From assembly GCF_900112865.1 (NCBI RefSeq), contig NZ_FONH01000027.1:1-44247 (forward strand): DNA of 44,247 nucleotides. The letters are read 5' to 3'. This stretch comes from Dyella marensis. GTDB lineage: Bacteria; Pseudomonadota; Gammaproteobacteria; Xanthomonadales; Rhodanobacteraceae. Position 1 is the first letter of the stretch. Each line of letters starts with the position of its first letter. The notes under the pieces were generated by a model. The model made no database searches. It was not told the DNA's origin and saw only the letters and a list, made by a program, of their open reading frames with translations. Below, one piece after another: positions 8,359 to 16,784 of this stretch. The position numbers and the translations under genes were made by a program.

Positions 8359-8390
8359 AAAGAAAGGCGCCGCGAGGCGCCTTTCTTTTT
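8359..8390 (+). terminator. Intrinsic terminator of the pdh operon
   Basis: A perfect 13-bp stem (AAAGAAAGGCGCC and its complement) with loop GCGA is followed by a T-rich tail. It lies 17 bases after the E2 stop codon and before the VOC gene. Confidence 0.92.
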
Positions 8391-8446
8391 GGCTCGACAT
8401 CGTCACGCCTATAGTGCCGCGTGCTTTCCCGCCCGGAGACCGCGCC

Positions 8447-8830
8447 ATGCATCACAGCCGCCTCAGCACGCTGGTCATCGACTGCCAGTCCGTCGACCTC
8501 AAGCAGGCCACCGACTTCTGGAGCCAGGCCCTGGGCAAACCCATCGTCACCTACGACTCGGAAGGCGACGGCAAGTACGCCGAACTGGCCACCCTCGCCG
8601 ACGAACCGATCATCCTGTTGCAGCGGGTCGAACACGAAAGCCGCGTGCATCTGGACATCGAGACCGACGACATCGAAGCCGAAGCCTCACGCCTGGAAAA
8701 ACTGGGCGCCAAGCGCCTCGAATGCGTGCGCGGCCGCTGGTGGGTGATGCAGGCACCGAGCGGGCACCGCTTCTGCGTGGTGAAGAGGCAGCGGGAGCAG
8801 TTCGGGCCGCATTTGAACAAGTGGGAGTGA
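8447..8830 (+). CDS. VOC (glyoxalase/bleomycin resistance) superfamily protein
   Basis: A small cytoplasmic protein of 127 residues with one vicinal-oxygen-chelate unit pair: SRLSTLVIDCQSVDLKQATDFWSQALG at the N-terminus and HLDIETDDIEAEASRLEKLGAKRLE in the second half, ending with a WVMQAPSGHRFCVV strand. This layout matches the glyoxalase-like domain proteins often annotated as lactoylglutathione-lyase-like. Possible metal-binding residues are present, but no specific reaction can be assigned. I choose the ATG at 8447, preceded by GGAG eight bases upstream, over an in-frame start at 8414. It is isolated by the pdh terminator upstream and is convergent with the HigBA locus downstream. Confidence 0.85.
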   Translation: MHHSRLSTLVIDCQSVDLKQATDFWSQALGKPIVTYDSEGDGKYAELATLADEPIILLQRVEHESRVHLDIETDDIEAEASRLEKLGAKRLECVRGRWWVMQAPSGHRFCVVKRQREQFGPHLNKWE

Positions 8831-8845
8831 TGCAAGCTTCCAGCG

Positions 8846-9214
8846 CTACGCGCCAATAAGGCTTTCCAGCGGAATATCGAAATTCTTGTGCAGGTTGCGC
8901 ACCATCTCCATGGTGAGTCCGCGCTTGCCATTCAGCACTTCATAGACGCGATTGGGCTTGCCGATGGAAGGCACGAGATCCTTGGCCGTGAGCCCCTGTT
9001 GCTCCATCCGGAACTTGATCGCTTCGATCGGGCTTGCTGCCTCGATCGGGAAGGTTTTCGCCTCGTAGTCTTCGACGAGCAGCGTCAGGATCTCGAAGCG
9101 ATCGCCGTCGGCGGAATCGGGCTCCGGCTCATTGTCGAAGTAGAAGGAAACCTCGCGCAGCGCTTCCTCATAATCCTGTTTGGTGCGAATGGGGTGGATG
9201 TCGCGCATAGTCAT
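8846..9214 (-). CDS. higA: HigA-type antitoxin, HTH domain
   Basis: Antitoxin and autorepressor of a type II toxin-antitoxin pair. The 122-residue protein resembles Escherichia coli HigA (YgjM): an N-terminal dimerisation and toxin-binding part (IRTKQDYEEALREVSFYF, then a D/E-rich stretch), and a C-terminal Xre-like helix-turn-helix from about residue 68 (KFRMEQQGLTAKDLVPSIG..NRVYEVLNGKRGLTMEMVRNL). Its ATG overlaps the toxin stop by four bases (ATGA), giving translational coupling, with GAGGAT upstream. Toxin-first order is characteristic of HigBA. Operators with the core TCCCAA-N-TTGGGA lie upstream of higB. HigA should bind there, alone or with HigB. Confidence 0.92.
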   Translation of the reverse strand: MTMRDIHPIRTKQDYEEALREVSFYFDNEPEPDSADGDRFEILTLLVEDYEAKTFPIEAASPIEAIKFRMEQQGLTAKDLVPSIGKPNRVYEVLNGKRGLTMEMVRNLHKNFDIPLESLIGA

Positions 9215-9513
9215 AGATCCTCCACGGTCGCCGCATCGATCTTGTCGTACTCGGCATGGGTACCGATGAACTTGATGTAGACCGCCTGAAACCGATAGGC
9301 GACAGCAACGATCAAGCGGTAGCTGTTGCCTTTGATATTGAAGACCACGCGATTCCTGCCAACGAAACTGGCATGAGCGTACTGGTGCTTGATGTCCTGC
9401 GGACTGGACCAGGATGCCGCCTTGGCTTCGTCATGCCAGGCCTTCAAAGGCTGCTCGGCATCGGCGTGGCGTTCCCAAAAAGCCCTTAGCGTTCCGATCG
9501 CGATGACTTTCAT
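9211..9513 (-). CDS. higB: HigB-type toxin (mRNA interferase)
   Basis: A 100-residue basic protein of the HigB branch (E. coli YgjN type) of the RelE superfamily, whose members cleave mRNA on the ribosome. The N-terminal helix RAFWERHADAEQPLKAWHDEAKAASWSSP, the core strand NRVVFNIKGNSYRLIVAV, and the C-terminal IKFIGTHAEYDKIDA match the family order. The ATG at 9513 is preceded by no Shine-Dalgarno sequence. The -10 element ends only six bases upstream, so the message is probably leaderless. The gene is first in a two-gene operon with higA. The unit is compact and autonomous, as expected for a mobile toxin-antitoxin module, though no transposase is near. Confidence 0.92.
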   Translation of the reverse strand: MKVIAIGTLRAFWERHADAEQPLKAWHDEAKAASWSSPQDIKHQYAHASFVGRNRVVFNIKGNSYRLIVAVAYRFQAVYIKFIGTHAEYDKIDAATVEDL

Positions 9514-9519
9514 GGAGCG

Positions 9520-9563
9520 ATGATAGTCCCAACTTGGGACTATCACAATCCCAAATTGGGACT
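9520..9563 (-). promoter_or_regulatory. higBA promoter with two operators
   Basis: On the minus strand, TTGTGA (9548-9543), a 17-base spacer and TATCAT (9525-9520) form a promoter whose expected start is the A of the higB ATG. Operator 1 (9521-9545) is a perfect 25-base palindrome around a single central base, with half-site TGATAGTCCCAA. It fills the spacer and overlaps both hexamers. Operator 2 (9549-9561, TCCCAAATTGGGA) has the same core. The centres are 22 bp apart, two helical turns, which suits side-by-side binding of HigA dimers. Confidence 0.85.
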
Positions 9564-9577
9564 TCCTTATGCGGAAA

Positions 9578-9910
9578 TCACGACCGCGAGCGCTTGCGCC
9601 CCCACGTGAAAGCCCGAAACAGCAGCGCCCCCAGCAACACTGCGACACACGCCCCATACCCATAAAGCGCCGGCAGCACCTGCTGCCAGATCGCTCCGCT
9701 CGACGGCCCGAACTGCCCCGCGGCAGGCACCGCCGCCCCCTCGAACCCGGCGATCGCCGCCCACCCGGCCGCCACCGCGGCCACCACCAGCGCGAAGACG
9801 TCGAACACCCGCCGCCCCTTCGTGCGCGGCAGGCTCTTCGGATAAGCCCAATAGGCCCAGGCCAGGATCAACAGCCACGGCGCCAGCAGCAGGATCGAGA
9901 GATAACGCAT
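9578..9910 (-). CDS. Small predicted inner-membrane protein, function unknown
   Basis: A 110-residue protein with three hydrophobic stretches: residues 4-23 (SILLLAPWLLILAWAYWAY), about 37-57 (VFDVFALVVAAVAAGWAAIAG) and about 80-103. The C-terminus is basic (GRKRSRS), which predicts a cytoplasmic tail. No catalytic motif is visible and I do not recognise a family. It lies 53 bases after trpS on the same strand, so it may be the last gene of an arginase-trpS transcript. Codon use is GC-rich like its neighbours and the hydrophobic pattern is coherent, so it is likely a real gene. Confidence 0.75.
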   Translation of the reverse strand: MRYLSILLLAPWLLILAWAYWAYPKSLPRTKGRRVFDVFALVVAAVAAGWAAIAGFEGAAVPAAGQFGPSSGAIWQQVLPALYGYGACVAVLLGALLFRAFTWGRKRSRS

Positions 9911-9963
9911 CGGTCAGGTCACTCCAGGAAACGGTTCATCGCCTCCGCGCGACCCGCCGCGCA

Positions 9964-11334
9964 TCACTCCTGCGCGGACAACTGGTCCAGCGCTTCGCGC
10001 AAACGCGTCAAGGCACCGTCGCGGGCCGGTTCGTCGCCGTATTCGGGCGTGCTGCCGACGAATTCGCCGTCCAGTTCCAGATGCAGCGCGCGCGGCTGCA
10101 CCTGCAGCACGGCGGCGATCGCGCCCGGACCCTTCAGCTTCTTCTGCCAGGCCCCGGCCGCCTTCGGGTCGGCGAACGATTTGGACAGCAGCAGCTCTTC
10201 GCCTTCGGCGGAGAACAGACGGAAGCGGAAGCTACCATCGGCCTCGCGGAAACTGGCGAAGCGCGGCAATTTGCCCGCCCGGCCTTCCGCCTTGCCAACC
10301 GCCGGCGCAGGCGCCGCCGCCACCAGCGCGCCCGAGCGCAGGCCGATCGCGTCGCGCAACGCGGCGATCTTCGGCGCGGCGATGGCGCGCGCTTTGAGCG
10401 CGCCTTCGCGCAGGATCGCTTCGATCCGCTCCGGCCTGGCCATCAGCTCGTCGTAGCGCTCGCGCATCGGCGCCACGTCGGCCTCGATGCGCTCGAACAG
10501 CACCTGCTTGGCCTCGCCCCAGCCGATGCCATCGAGCAGCGCCTGGTGGAAGGCGCCGGCTTCGGCTTCGGTGGCGAAGGCGCGGAAGATGGTGAACAGC
10601 GAAGAGCTGTCCGGATCCTTGGCCTCGCCCGGCAGGCGCGAGTCGGTGACGATGCGCATGATGCTGTCGCGCAGGTGCTTCTGGCCGCCGGCGAACAGCG
10701 GGATGGTGTTGTCGTAGCTCTTGGACATCTTGCGTCCGTCCAGGCCCGGCAAGGTCGCCACCTGTTCCTCGATCACCACTTCCGGCAACACGAAGTAGTC
10801 GCGGCCGTAGATATGGTTGAAGCGCTGCGCGATGTCGCGCGCCATCTCGATGTGCTGGATCTGGTCGCGGCCCACCGGCACCTTGTGCGCGTCGAAGGCG
10901 AGGATGTCCGCCGCCATCAGCACCGGATACATGTACAGGCCGGCGGTGACGCCCGCATCGGCGTCCTCGCCCGCCTCGCTGTTCTTGTCCACCGCCGCCT
11001 TGTAAGCATGCGCGCGGTTGAGCAGGCCCTTGGCGGTGACGCAGGTGAGGAACCAGGTGAGCTCCGGGATCTCCGGGATGTCCGACTGCCGATAGAAGGT
11101 GACGCGATCCGGATCCAGCCCCGCGGCCAGCCACGTCGCGGCGATCTCCAGGCGTGAGCGTTCGATGCGCGCCGGATCGTCGCTCTTGATCAGCGCGTGG
11201 TAGTCGGCCATGAAATAGAACGCATCCACTTCCGGGCGGAGGCTGGCGGCGACGGCCGGGCGGATCGCGCCGACGTAGTTGCCCAGGTGCGGCGTGCCGG
11301 TGGTGGTGATGCCGGTCAGTACACGGGTTCGCAT
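9964..11334 (-). CDS. trpS: Tryptophanyl-tRNA synthetase with C-terminal extension
   Basis: Charges tRNA-Trp with tryptophan in the cytoplasm; essential class Ic synthetase. The HIGH-like motif is TPHLGNYVG near residues 14-22, the tryptophan-site region includes [10 protein letters not shown] and [18 protein letters not shown], and the KMSKS motif is intact in [10 protein letters not shown]. The core ends near residue 340. The remaining about 115 residues form an Ala/Pro linker and a domain with [25 protein letters not shown], which resembles the YegP/DUF1508 fold, so the 456-residue protein is much longer than the usual 330-340. It follows the arginase gene by 31 bases on the same strand. 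Confidence 0.96.
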   Translation of the reverse strand: MRTRVLTGITTTGTPHLGNYVGAIRPAVAASLRPEVDAFYFMADYHALIKSDDPARIERSRLEIAATWLAAGLDPDRVTFYRQSDIPEIPELTWFLTCVTAKGLLNRAHAYKAAVDKNSEAGEDADAGVTAGLYMYPVLMAADILAFDAHKVPVGRDQIQHIEMARDIAQRFNHIYGRDYFVLPEVVIEEQVATLPGLDGRKMSKSYDNTIPLFAGGQKHLRDSIMRIVTDSRLPGEAKDPDSSSLFTIFRAFATEAEAGAFHQALLDGIGWGEAKQVLFERIEADVAPMRERYDELMARPERIEAILREGALKARAIAAPKIAALRDAIGLRSGALVAAAPAPAVGKAEGRAGKLPRFASFREADGSFRFRLFSAEGEELLLSKSFADPKAAGAWQKKLKGPGAIAAVLQVQPRALHLELDGEFVGSTPEYGDEPARDGALTRLREALDQLSAQE

Positions 11335-11365
11335 GTGTCTTCTGCTTTGCTCTTGTGGTCTTGGC

Positions 11366-12280
11366 TCAGCGGATCAGCGTGGACTTGCCGAACAGCGATT
11401 CGACCAGGTCCACCGCCAGCTTGGCGGTCTGGTTGCGTTTGTCGAAGGCCGGGTTGAGTTCCACGATGTCCAGCGAGGCGAGGCGGCCGGTGTCGGCGAT
11501 CATCTCCATGCACAGCTGCGCCTCGCGGTAGTTCGGGCCGCCGCGCACGGTGGTGCCCACGCCCGGCGCGATGGCCGGATCGAGGAAGTCGACGTCGAAG
11601 CTCACGTGCAGATGCGTGTCGGCGTCGACGCCTTCCAGCGCCTCTTCCATCACGCGCTTCATGCCGGACTCGTCGATCTGGCGCATGTCGAAGATGCTCA
11701 CGCGCGCCTCGCGCACCAGGCGCTTCTCGCCCTCGTCGACCGAGCGGATGCCGATCTGGCGGAACACGTCCGGCGCGGTGGCCGGCTTGCTGCCGCCCAG
11801 CGTGGTGAGCTCTTCCGGGCCCATGCCGCACAGGCAGGCCACCGGCATGCCGTGGATATTGCCCGAGGGGGTGATCTGCGCGGTGTTGAAGTCGGCGTGC
11901 GCGTCCAGCCACAGCACGCGCAGCTTCTTGTGGTGCTCGCGGCAGTGGCGCGCGACGGCGGTGATCGAGCCGATCGCCAGGCAATGGTCGCCGCCGAGCA
12001 TCACCGGCAGGCGGCCCAGGCTCAGCTCGCCGTAGATCGCCTCGTACACGGCGCGGTTCCAGTCCACCACCGCGGAGAGGTGGCGATAGCCTTCGCGCGG
12101 CGGTTCCCACGGATTGAGCGGACCTTGCAGGTTGCCGCGGTCGACCACGTCGATGCCGCGCGCCTTCAGCCGCGCCTGCAAGTTGGCCACGCGCAAGGCC
12201 TCCGGGCCCATCGAGGCGCCGCGGTGCCCCGCTCCGATATCGGTGGGCGCACCGATCAGCGATACAGCCTGATTACCCAT
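11366..12280 (-). CDS. rocF: Arginase
   Basis: Hydrolyses L-arginine to ornithine and urea with a binuclear manganese centre. All metal ligands are visible in the 304-residue product: His99 in GGDH; Asp126, His128 and Asp130 in DAHADFN; Asp229 and Asp231 in SFDVDFLDP. The substrate-binding SGNIHGMP segment is present, and the C-terminus [21 protein letters not shown] is typical of RocF/arginase rather than agmatinase. I start at the ATG at 12280, which has GAGGAAG directly upstream; an in-frame TTG at 12301 lacks support. It is probably co-transcribed with trpS downstream. No urease or ornithine aminotransferase is in the window. Confidence 0.94.
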   Translation of the reverse strand: MGNQAVSLIGAPTDIGAGHRGASMGPEALRVANLQARLKARGIDVVDRGNLQGPLNPWEPPREGYRHLSAVVDWNRAVYEAIYGELSLGRLPVMLGGDHCLAIGSITAVARHCREHHKKLRVLWLDAHADFNTAQITPSGNIHGMPVACLCGMGPEELTTLGGSKPATAPDVFRQIGIRSVDEGEKRLVREARVSIFDMRQIDESGMKRVMEEALEGVDADTHLHVSFDVDFLDPAIAPGVGTTVRGGPNYREAQLCMEMIADTGRLASLDIVELNPAFDKRNQTAKLAVDLVESLFGKSTLIR

Positions 12281-12401
12281 GCTTCCTCGGTCGTTGCTCA
12301 AGTCTTAAGGGATGCGCGGCGCGCCCATGCGCGCGGCATCGCCCAAGTCTACAAGAACGCTTCCGCGGCTTCCGCGCCGGGTCGGCCGGGGTAAAACCGC
12401 T

Positions 12402-13367
12402 TCAGACGCCCGCGCCAGGCTCCAGCGGGAAGCTCCCGCGCCGTCCCAGGTCGGCGCCATGGTGCGCCAGCCAGCGCTCTGCGCTGTCCCGGCCCAGGTC
12501 GTACAGGGCGCGCAGCTGGCTGGTGCGCGTATCCGCGGCGGAATGGCCGAGCGCGGCCAGTCCTTCCGGCGGCGCCAGCACGTGCAGGCGCAGGTCGCGC
12601 AGCTTGCGCTCGGCGGCGCTGGGCCACAGGTGGCCGGCCGCCTGTGCGCGCGCCGCCGCCAGGTCGCGCAGCTCGCGCGAGAACGCCGCGCCGAACGACA
12701 GCTCGGCCGACAACAGCAGTGCCTCGCGCGCCGTGCGCGGCATCGCCTCGCGCTGCTGCGGCTGCAGCAGGACGCACAGCAGGTCGTCGCCGCCCAGGCC
12801 GAGCAGCGGCTCCAGCGCGGGATTGCCGGCGAAGCCGCCGTCCCAGTAGGCCTCGCCGTCGATCTCGGTGGGCGGGAACCAGGGCGGCAGGCTGGCCGAA
12901 GCGAGCAGGGCATCGTGGCTCAGGCGCGCGCCGGAGAACACCTCCAGCGCGCCGTCGCGCATGCGCGTGGCGGCCACGTACAGCGCCACCGGGCCATGGC
13001 GCAGCACGTCTACGTCGAAGAACTCCTCCACCATCGAGCGCAATGGATTGACGCCGCCATGGCCGGCCGTCGCCGGCTGCGGCCAGGGCAGCGCATCGCC
13101 GAACAGCCGCGACTGCGCATGCCACCAGTCGGCCACCGCATTGCGTCCGGCCAGGCCCTGCCAGAACGCATCGAGCGAAGCGCGCGCGCCGTCCGCGCCG
13201 CCGCGTGCCCAGCCCTGCGCCAGCGCCGCGGCGTTCATCGCACCGCTGCTGGTGCCGCTGATCGCTTCGATCGCCAGCCCGGGCAGTTCCAGCAGCCGGG
13301 CCAGCGCGCCCCAGGTAAACGCGCCGTGCGCGCCGCCGCCTTGCAGGGCAAGCTTCAGCGTAAGCAT
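12402..13367 (-). CDS. Patatin-like phospholipase
   Basis: A 321-residue lipid acyl hydrolase of the patatin family. The oxyanion-hole motif is GGGAHG at residues 10-15, the nucleophile elbow is GTSSG with Ser40, and the second member of the Ser-Asp dyad is Asp176 in the DGG motif (YWDGGFAGNP). LLASASLPPWFPP between them is the usual pre-dyad block. There is no signal peptide or membrane anchor, so a cytoplasmic or membrane-peripheral role is expected. The closest functional class is the RssA-like bacterial patatins with unknown natural lipid. It lies 121 bases upstream of the arginase gene on the same strand. Confidence 0.92.
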   Translation of the reverse strand: MLTLKLALQGGGAHGAFTWGALARLLELPGLAIEAISGTSSGAMNAAALAQGWARGGADGARASLDAFWQGLAGRNAVADWWHAQSRLFGDALPWPQPATAGHGGVNPLRSMVEEFFDVDVLRHGPVALYVAATRMRDGALEVFSGARLSHDALLASASLPPWFPPTEIDGEAYWDGGFAGNPALEPLLGLGGDDLLCVLLQPQQREAMPRTAREALLLSAELSFGAAFSRELRDLAAARAQAAGHLWPSAAERKLRDLRLHVLAPPEGLAALGHSAADTRTSQLRALYDLGRDSAERWLAHHGADLGRRGSFPLEPGAGV

Positions 13368-13440
13368 GGCGCGGGAGGATTGTTGCGTCGCATCAGGCGA
13401 TCTTCGAAGGCGCCCGCGCGGGGGTCAAGTGAAGTCTTGC

Positions 13441-15603
13441 TTACAACCCTTCGACCACCAGGCGATAACAGGCGCGCCCCGCTTCCTTCGCTTCATACAG
13501 CGCCTCGTCGGCCTTCTGCACCAGCTCGTCCAGCGAGAACACGTCGCGGCACAGCGCCGCGCCCACGCTGAGCGTGACCTTCAGCCGCGCCGCATCCAGC
13601 GACACTGGCGCGCCCATCGAGGTAATCACCTTGTTCGCCAGGCTTTCGGCCGCGTAGGTGGCGTCGACGTCGTCGCACAGGATCACGAATTCGTCGCCGC
13701 CCAGGCGCGCCACCAGGTCCGACTTGCGCACCGAGGCCTTCAGCCGCCGCGCCACCTCGCGCAGCACCGCATCGCCGGCGGCATGGCCGTGGCCGTCATT
13801 GATCTGCTTGAAGTAGTCGACGTCGATCAGCATCAGCAGCATCGGCGCGCGCGTGACCGAGGCGCGGTCCAGCGCGGCCTGGGCGCATTCGGTGAAATAA
13901 CGCCGGTTGGCCAGGTTGGTCAGGGTGTCGTAGTGGGCGAGGAAGGAGAGCTTCTGCTCGGCCAGCTTGATCCGCGTGACGTCGGTGGTCAGCGCATAGA
14001 AGCCGATGCTCTCGCCGGTGACCGAGGTCGCGGGCAGGTAGGTGGCCTGCAGGTAGAAATAGCGTCCGTCGCGCTCGAACTCGTATTCGAAGGTGGTTTC
14101 CCTGCCCTGCAGCACCGCGGCGATATGCGGCTTCATCAGGCTGTACAGCGCCGCGCCGCGCGTCTCGCGCACGCTGCGCCCGACCATCGCTTCCGGCTCC
14201 AGTCCGGTGATCTCGCGCGCATAGCCGCTGACGAAGATGTAGCGCTCGTCGTTGCCGACGTGGGTGATCAGCGCCGGCACCTTGTCGGTGATGCGGCGCA
14301 GGCGCGTCTCGCTGTCGGCCAGGGCCTGTTCGGCGACGATGCTTTCGGTGATGTCGCGGCCGGTGTAGATCAGTTCCATCTCGCCAGGGTGATCCGGGCT
14401 GGGCGCCACGCGCACGAGGGCTTCGATCCACACGTAGTAGCCCTTCTTGTGTCGCAGCCGGTAGCGGGTCAGCGAGACCTTGCCGGTATCCCACAGCTGC
14501 ACCACCGCCTCGGCCACCCGCTCGCGATCGTCGGCATGGATCAGGTCAGGACGGGGCAGCATGAATTCGCCGACTTCCCAGCCGAGCAGGTCCTTGATCG
14601 ACGGTGAGACGTAGCGTCGCGTGCCGTCGCGCGCGATGCGCATCACCAGGTCGCTGGCGTAGTCCGCCAGCAGGCGATAGCGCACTTCGCTGTCGCGCAC
14701 ACGCCGCGTCAGGCGGCGGCGATCGGCCTGGGCCAGCGCGATCGGCACCGCCACCAGGCACACCATGCCCAGGAACGACTGGCCCAGCAGCGAGCGCTCG
14801 ACCGGGCTGGAACCGGGAATCAGGCTCAGCGGGCCGCCGCCCATCGCGATGGCGATATTGACGATCAGCGTGACCACCGCCACGCCGATCACCAGGCCCG
14901 GAAAGCGATGGCGGATCACCACGTAGAACAGCGGCCCGAACACCACGAACAGCAATGGATAGCGCGACTGCGCGAACACCCCGGCCGTGGTCGCGCCCAG
15001 CAGCAGCAGGTCGCGCAGCAGCCGCAGGCGATGGCCCGGCTGCCCCAGCATGCGCCAGCCCTGGACCAGCACGACCAGGGTCAGCGTCGCCACGATCACC
15101 ATGCCCAGCAGGTGGGCGCGGAACCACCAGTCGAAGGTTGTCCAGAAATCCGTGTTGTTGAAGGCGTAGAGCATGAACGCGGCGAGCCCGGCCGATACCA
15201 GCGACGCCACCAGCGTCGACAGCATCGCCACCTGGCCCAGGCGCAGGAACGGCGTGTCGTCCTCGATGCGCGGGAAGCGCCAGCGCACGCCGCGCGCCAC
15301 GATCATCACCTCCACGCCATGGACCAGCCCCAGCAAGGCGCTGGAAAGGAGCGGATCGCCCAGCAGCATCTTGCCTGCGAAATAACCCACGAACGCCGCG
15401 ACCAGATACAGGGGCCAGCGCTCGTCCGGCACGCGCAGCAAGGCACCGACCACCACGCCGTTGGCGATCCACATGGTGACATTGGTGCCGGTATGGCGCG
15501 TGAGCAGCAGCGAATACGCCGTGGCACCGAGCACGGCGACCAGCAGCGCCAACGCTTCGGCCCAGCGCGTCCAGCGCAGGTTCGGTTCTATCCGCAGCTG
15601 CAT
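13441..15603 (-). CDS. Diguanylate cyclase with MASE1 sensor and two PAS domains
   Basis: Makes cyclic-di-GMP from GTP. The 720-residue protein begins with a MASE1-type membrane sensor of about eight helices (residues 13-300; includes MWIANGVVVGALLRVP). PAS 1 (about 315-435) has HADDRERV and a GRDIT end, PAS 2 (about 440-560) follows, then the GGDEF domain (about 565-718). The active site is intact: GGDEF at 635-639. RKSD at 626-629 lies five residues before it and matches the RxxD inhibitory site, so product inhibition is expected. AAGGA precedes the ATG at a good distance. It stands alone, with a repeat region and tRNA-Thr upstream. No EAL domain is present, so it should synthesise rather than degrade the messenger. 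Confidence 0.95.
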   Translation of the reverse strand: MQLRIEPNLRWTRWAEALALLVAVLGATAYSLLLTRHTGTNVTMWIANGVVVGALLRVPDERWPLYLVAAFVGYFAGKMLLGDPLLSSALLGLVHGVEVMIVARGVRWRFPRIEDDTPFLRLGQVAMLSTLVASLVSAGLAAFMLYAFNNTDFWTTFDWWFRAHLLGMVIVATLTLVVLVQGWRMLGQPGHRLRLLRDLLLLGATTAGVFAQSRYPLLFVVFGPLFYVVIRHRFPGLVIGVAVVTLIVNIAIAMGGGPLSLIPGSSPVERSLLGQSFLGMVCLVAVPIALAQADRRRLTRRVRDSEVRYRLLADYASDLVMRIARDGTRRYVSPSIKDLLGWEVGEFMLPRPDLIHADDRERVAEAVVQLWDTGKVSLTRYRLRHKKGYYVWIEALVRVAPSPDHPGEMELIYTGRDITESIVAEQALADSETRLRRITDKVPALITHVGNDERYIFVSGYAREITGLEPEAMVGRSVRETRGAALYSLMKPHIAAVLQGRETTFEYEFERDGRYFYLQATYLPATSVTGESIGFYALTTDVTRIKLAEQKLSFLAHYDTLTNLANRRYFTECAQAALDRASVTRAPMLLMLIDVDYFKQINDGHGHAAGDAVLREVARRLKASVRKSDLVARLGGDEFVILCDDVDATYAAESLANKVITSMGAPVSLDAARLKVTLSVGAALCRDVFSLDELVQKADEALYEAKEAGRACYRLVVEGL

Positions 15604-15696
15604 CGCAATTCCTTGAGGAGAAGGCGTGCCGAGTCCGTGCGGATGGTTATATAGCGAGCGGGCGCTGAAAAAAATGTCGACTGCGCTTTGATTAAG

Positions 15697-15812
15697 CCCC
15701 TCGCCCCGCTGGAGAGGGGTTGCGAGGGTTCAGGCGGAGCGCAGGAGTGATGCGCACCGCTCCGCCCGCACCCTCATCCGGCTGCCGCCACCTTCTCCCG
15801 GAGGGAGAAGGG
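15697..15812. repeat. Intergenic hairpin repeat (CCCCTCTCCC family), copy 2
   Basis: Three nested or adjacent stems: CCCCTCGCCCC..GGAGAGGGG at 15697-15719; GAGGGTTCAGGCGGAGCG pairing with CGCTCCGCCCGCACCCTC across about 15724-15775; and CCTTCTCCC-GGA-GGGAGAAGG at 15791-15811. It belongs to the same repeat family as 3-116. It lies between the diguanylate cyclase promoter and tRNA-Thr and has no coding content. Confidence 0.65.
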
Positions 15813-15853
15813 TTCGCCATCGAAAACCTGAGGGGAAAATGCCGCGCGAGGAA

Positions 15854-15929
15854 TGGTGCCGACAGTCTGACTCGAACAGACGACCTACCGCTTACAAGGC
15901 GGTTGCTCTACCAACTGAGCTATGCCGGC
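15854..15929 (-). tRNA. tRNA-Thr (anticodon TGT)
   Basis: A 76-base tRNA with encoded CCA. The acceptor stem GCCGGCA pairs with TGTCGGC (one G-T pair), the D-arm contains AGCTCAGTTGGTAGAGC, the anticodon loop is CTTGTAA with TGT at 15896-15894, and the T-arm is GTCTGTTCGAGTCAGAC. It decodes ACA and wobble threonine codons. It is a single-gene locus between a repeat and the SPOR gene. Confidence 0.97.
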
Positions 15930-15953
15930 GAGGGGGAGGCGCAGTCTAACAGG

Positions 15954-15974
15954 TCGCCTGCGGCGCCTGCAGGC
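15954..15974 (-). terminator. Hairpin after the birA-coaX-SPOR operon
   Basis: CGCCTGC and GCAGGCG form a seven-bp stem around a seven-base loop, 11 bases past the SPOR gene stop codon on the minus strand. There is no T-tract, so intrinsic termination is doubtful; it may only protect the 3' end. Confidence 0.35.
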
Positions 15975-15985
15975 GGCGGAATCGC

Positions 15986-16747
15986 TCAGAAACAGCCGGT
16001 GCTGTGCGAACCGACGCCGGCGGCATTGCGCAGGCGGCTGCGCCAGTCGAAGTGCGCGCCGTCGGCGACGGCGAGGTCGAGCCAGTATTCGGGCACCGTC
16101 TCGCTGCGTTCGGCCATCTGCGCGGGGAAGCCGGCGGCGGCCACTTCGTCGCGGCGCTTGCGCGCGTTGGCCGGATCCTTGAACAGGCCCAGCGAGATGG
16201 TGTTCGGCTGGCCGCCGGCGCCGACCACGAAGTAATCGCTGATATTGGCCGCGCTGAGCCGGCGCGCCTGCGCCAGTGCCTGGTCGCGGCTGGGGCTGGC
16301 CGGCAGGTAGACCCACCAGCCGCGCGACTGCGTGGTCTGTTCCTGGCGCGAGCGCATGCGCGCGGCCTGGGCGGTGAGCGCATTGCGTGCGTTGTGCAGG
16401 TCCACCGGCGTGGCGAACGGGCCGATCGAGATGCAGGTGTAGGTGTTGGCGCGCGACGGCGTCGGGGCCAGCGTGGCCTGCGCCGGTGCGGGCTGGGCCG
16501 GCGCCTTCGCCGCGGCGCTCGCCGGAGCGGCGGGTGCGGCCGGGGCCGCCGGTGCCTGGGCCGTCGCGGCACTGGCGGCCGCCGGGGCGCTGGCCGGCGG
16601 CGCGGGGCGCTCGGCCAGCAGGTGCAGGGTGGGCACGTCCGGATCGCTGGCGCTGCGGCCGTGCACATCGTCCTGCCCCAGCCACAGCCATGCCCCCACG
16701 GCGATGTTGAGCGCAATCAGCAGGACGAACAGCAGACGCAGAACCAT
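15986..16747 (-). CDS. SPOR-domain membrane-anchored protein
   Basis: A 253-residue protein with an N-terminal membrane anchor or uncleaved signal (residues 2-22, VLRLLFVLLIALNIAVGAWLW), a long Ala/Pro-rich spacer (about 46-98), and a periplasmic C-terminal part. The latter contains SPOR-like repeats: YTCISIGPFATPVDLHNARNAL near residue 102 and NTISLGLFKDPANARKRRDEV near residue 182. SPOR domains bind glycan strands without stem peptides at the septum, so a cell-envelope or division role is plausible. It follows coaX by 37 bases and birA-coaX overlap by four, so the three form an operon. The spacer composition suggests it spans the periplasm to reach peptidoglycan. Confidence 0.88.
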   Translation of the reverse strand: MVLRLLFVLLIALNIAVGAWLWLGQDDVHGRSASDPDVPTLHLLAERPAPPASAPAAASAATAQAPAAPAAPAAPASAAAKAPAQPAPAQATLAPTPSRANTYTCISIGPFATPVDLHNARNALTAQAARMRSRQEQTTQSRGWWVYLPASPSRDQALAQARRLSAANISDYFVVGAGGQPNTISLGLFKDPANARKRRDEVAAAGFPAQMAERSETVPEYWLDLAVADGAHFDWRSRLRNAAGVGSHSTGCF

Positions 16748-16784
16748 GCAACGACCTAGGTGGGATTAACGGCAGCGGATCATT

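Noticed and set aside
12281..12301. Upstream TTG start for arginase
   Set aside because: The ATG at 12280 has GAGGAAG in the right place and matches family length; the TTG has no ribosome binding site.
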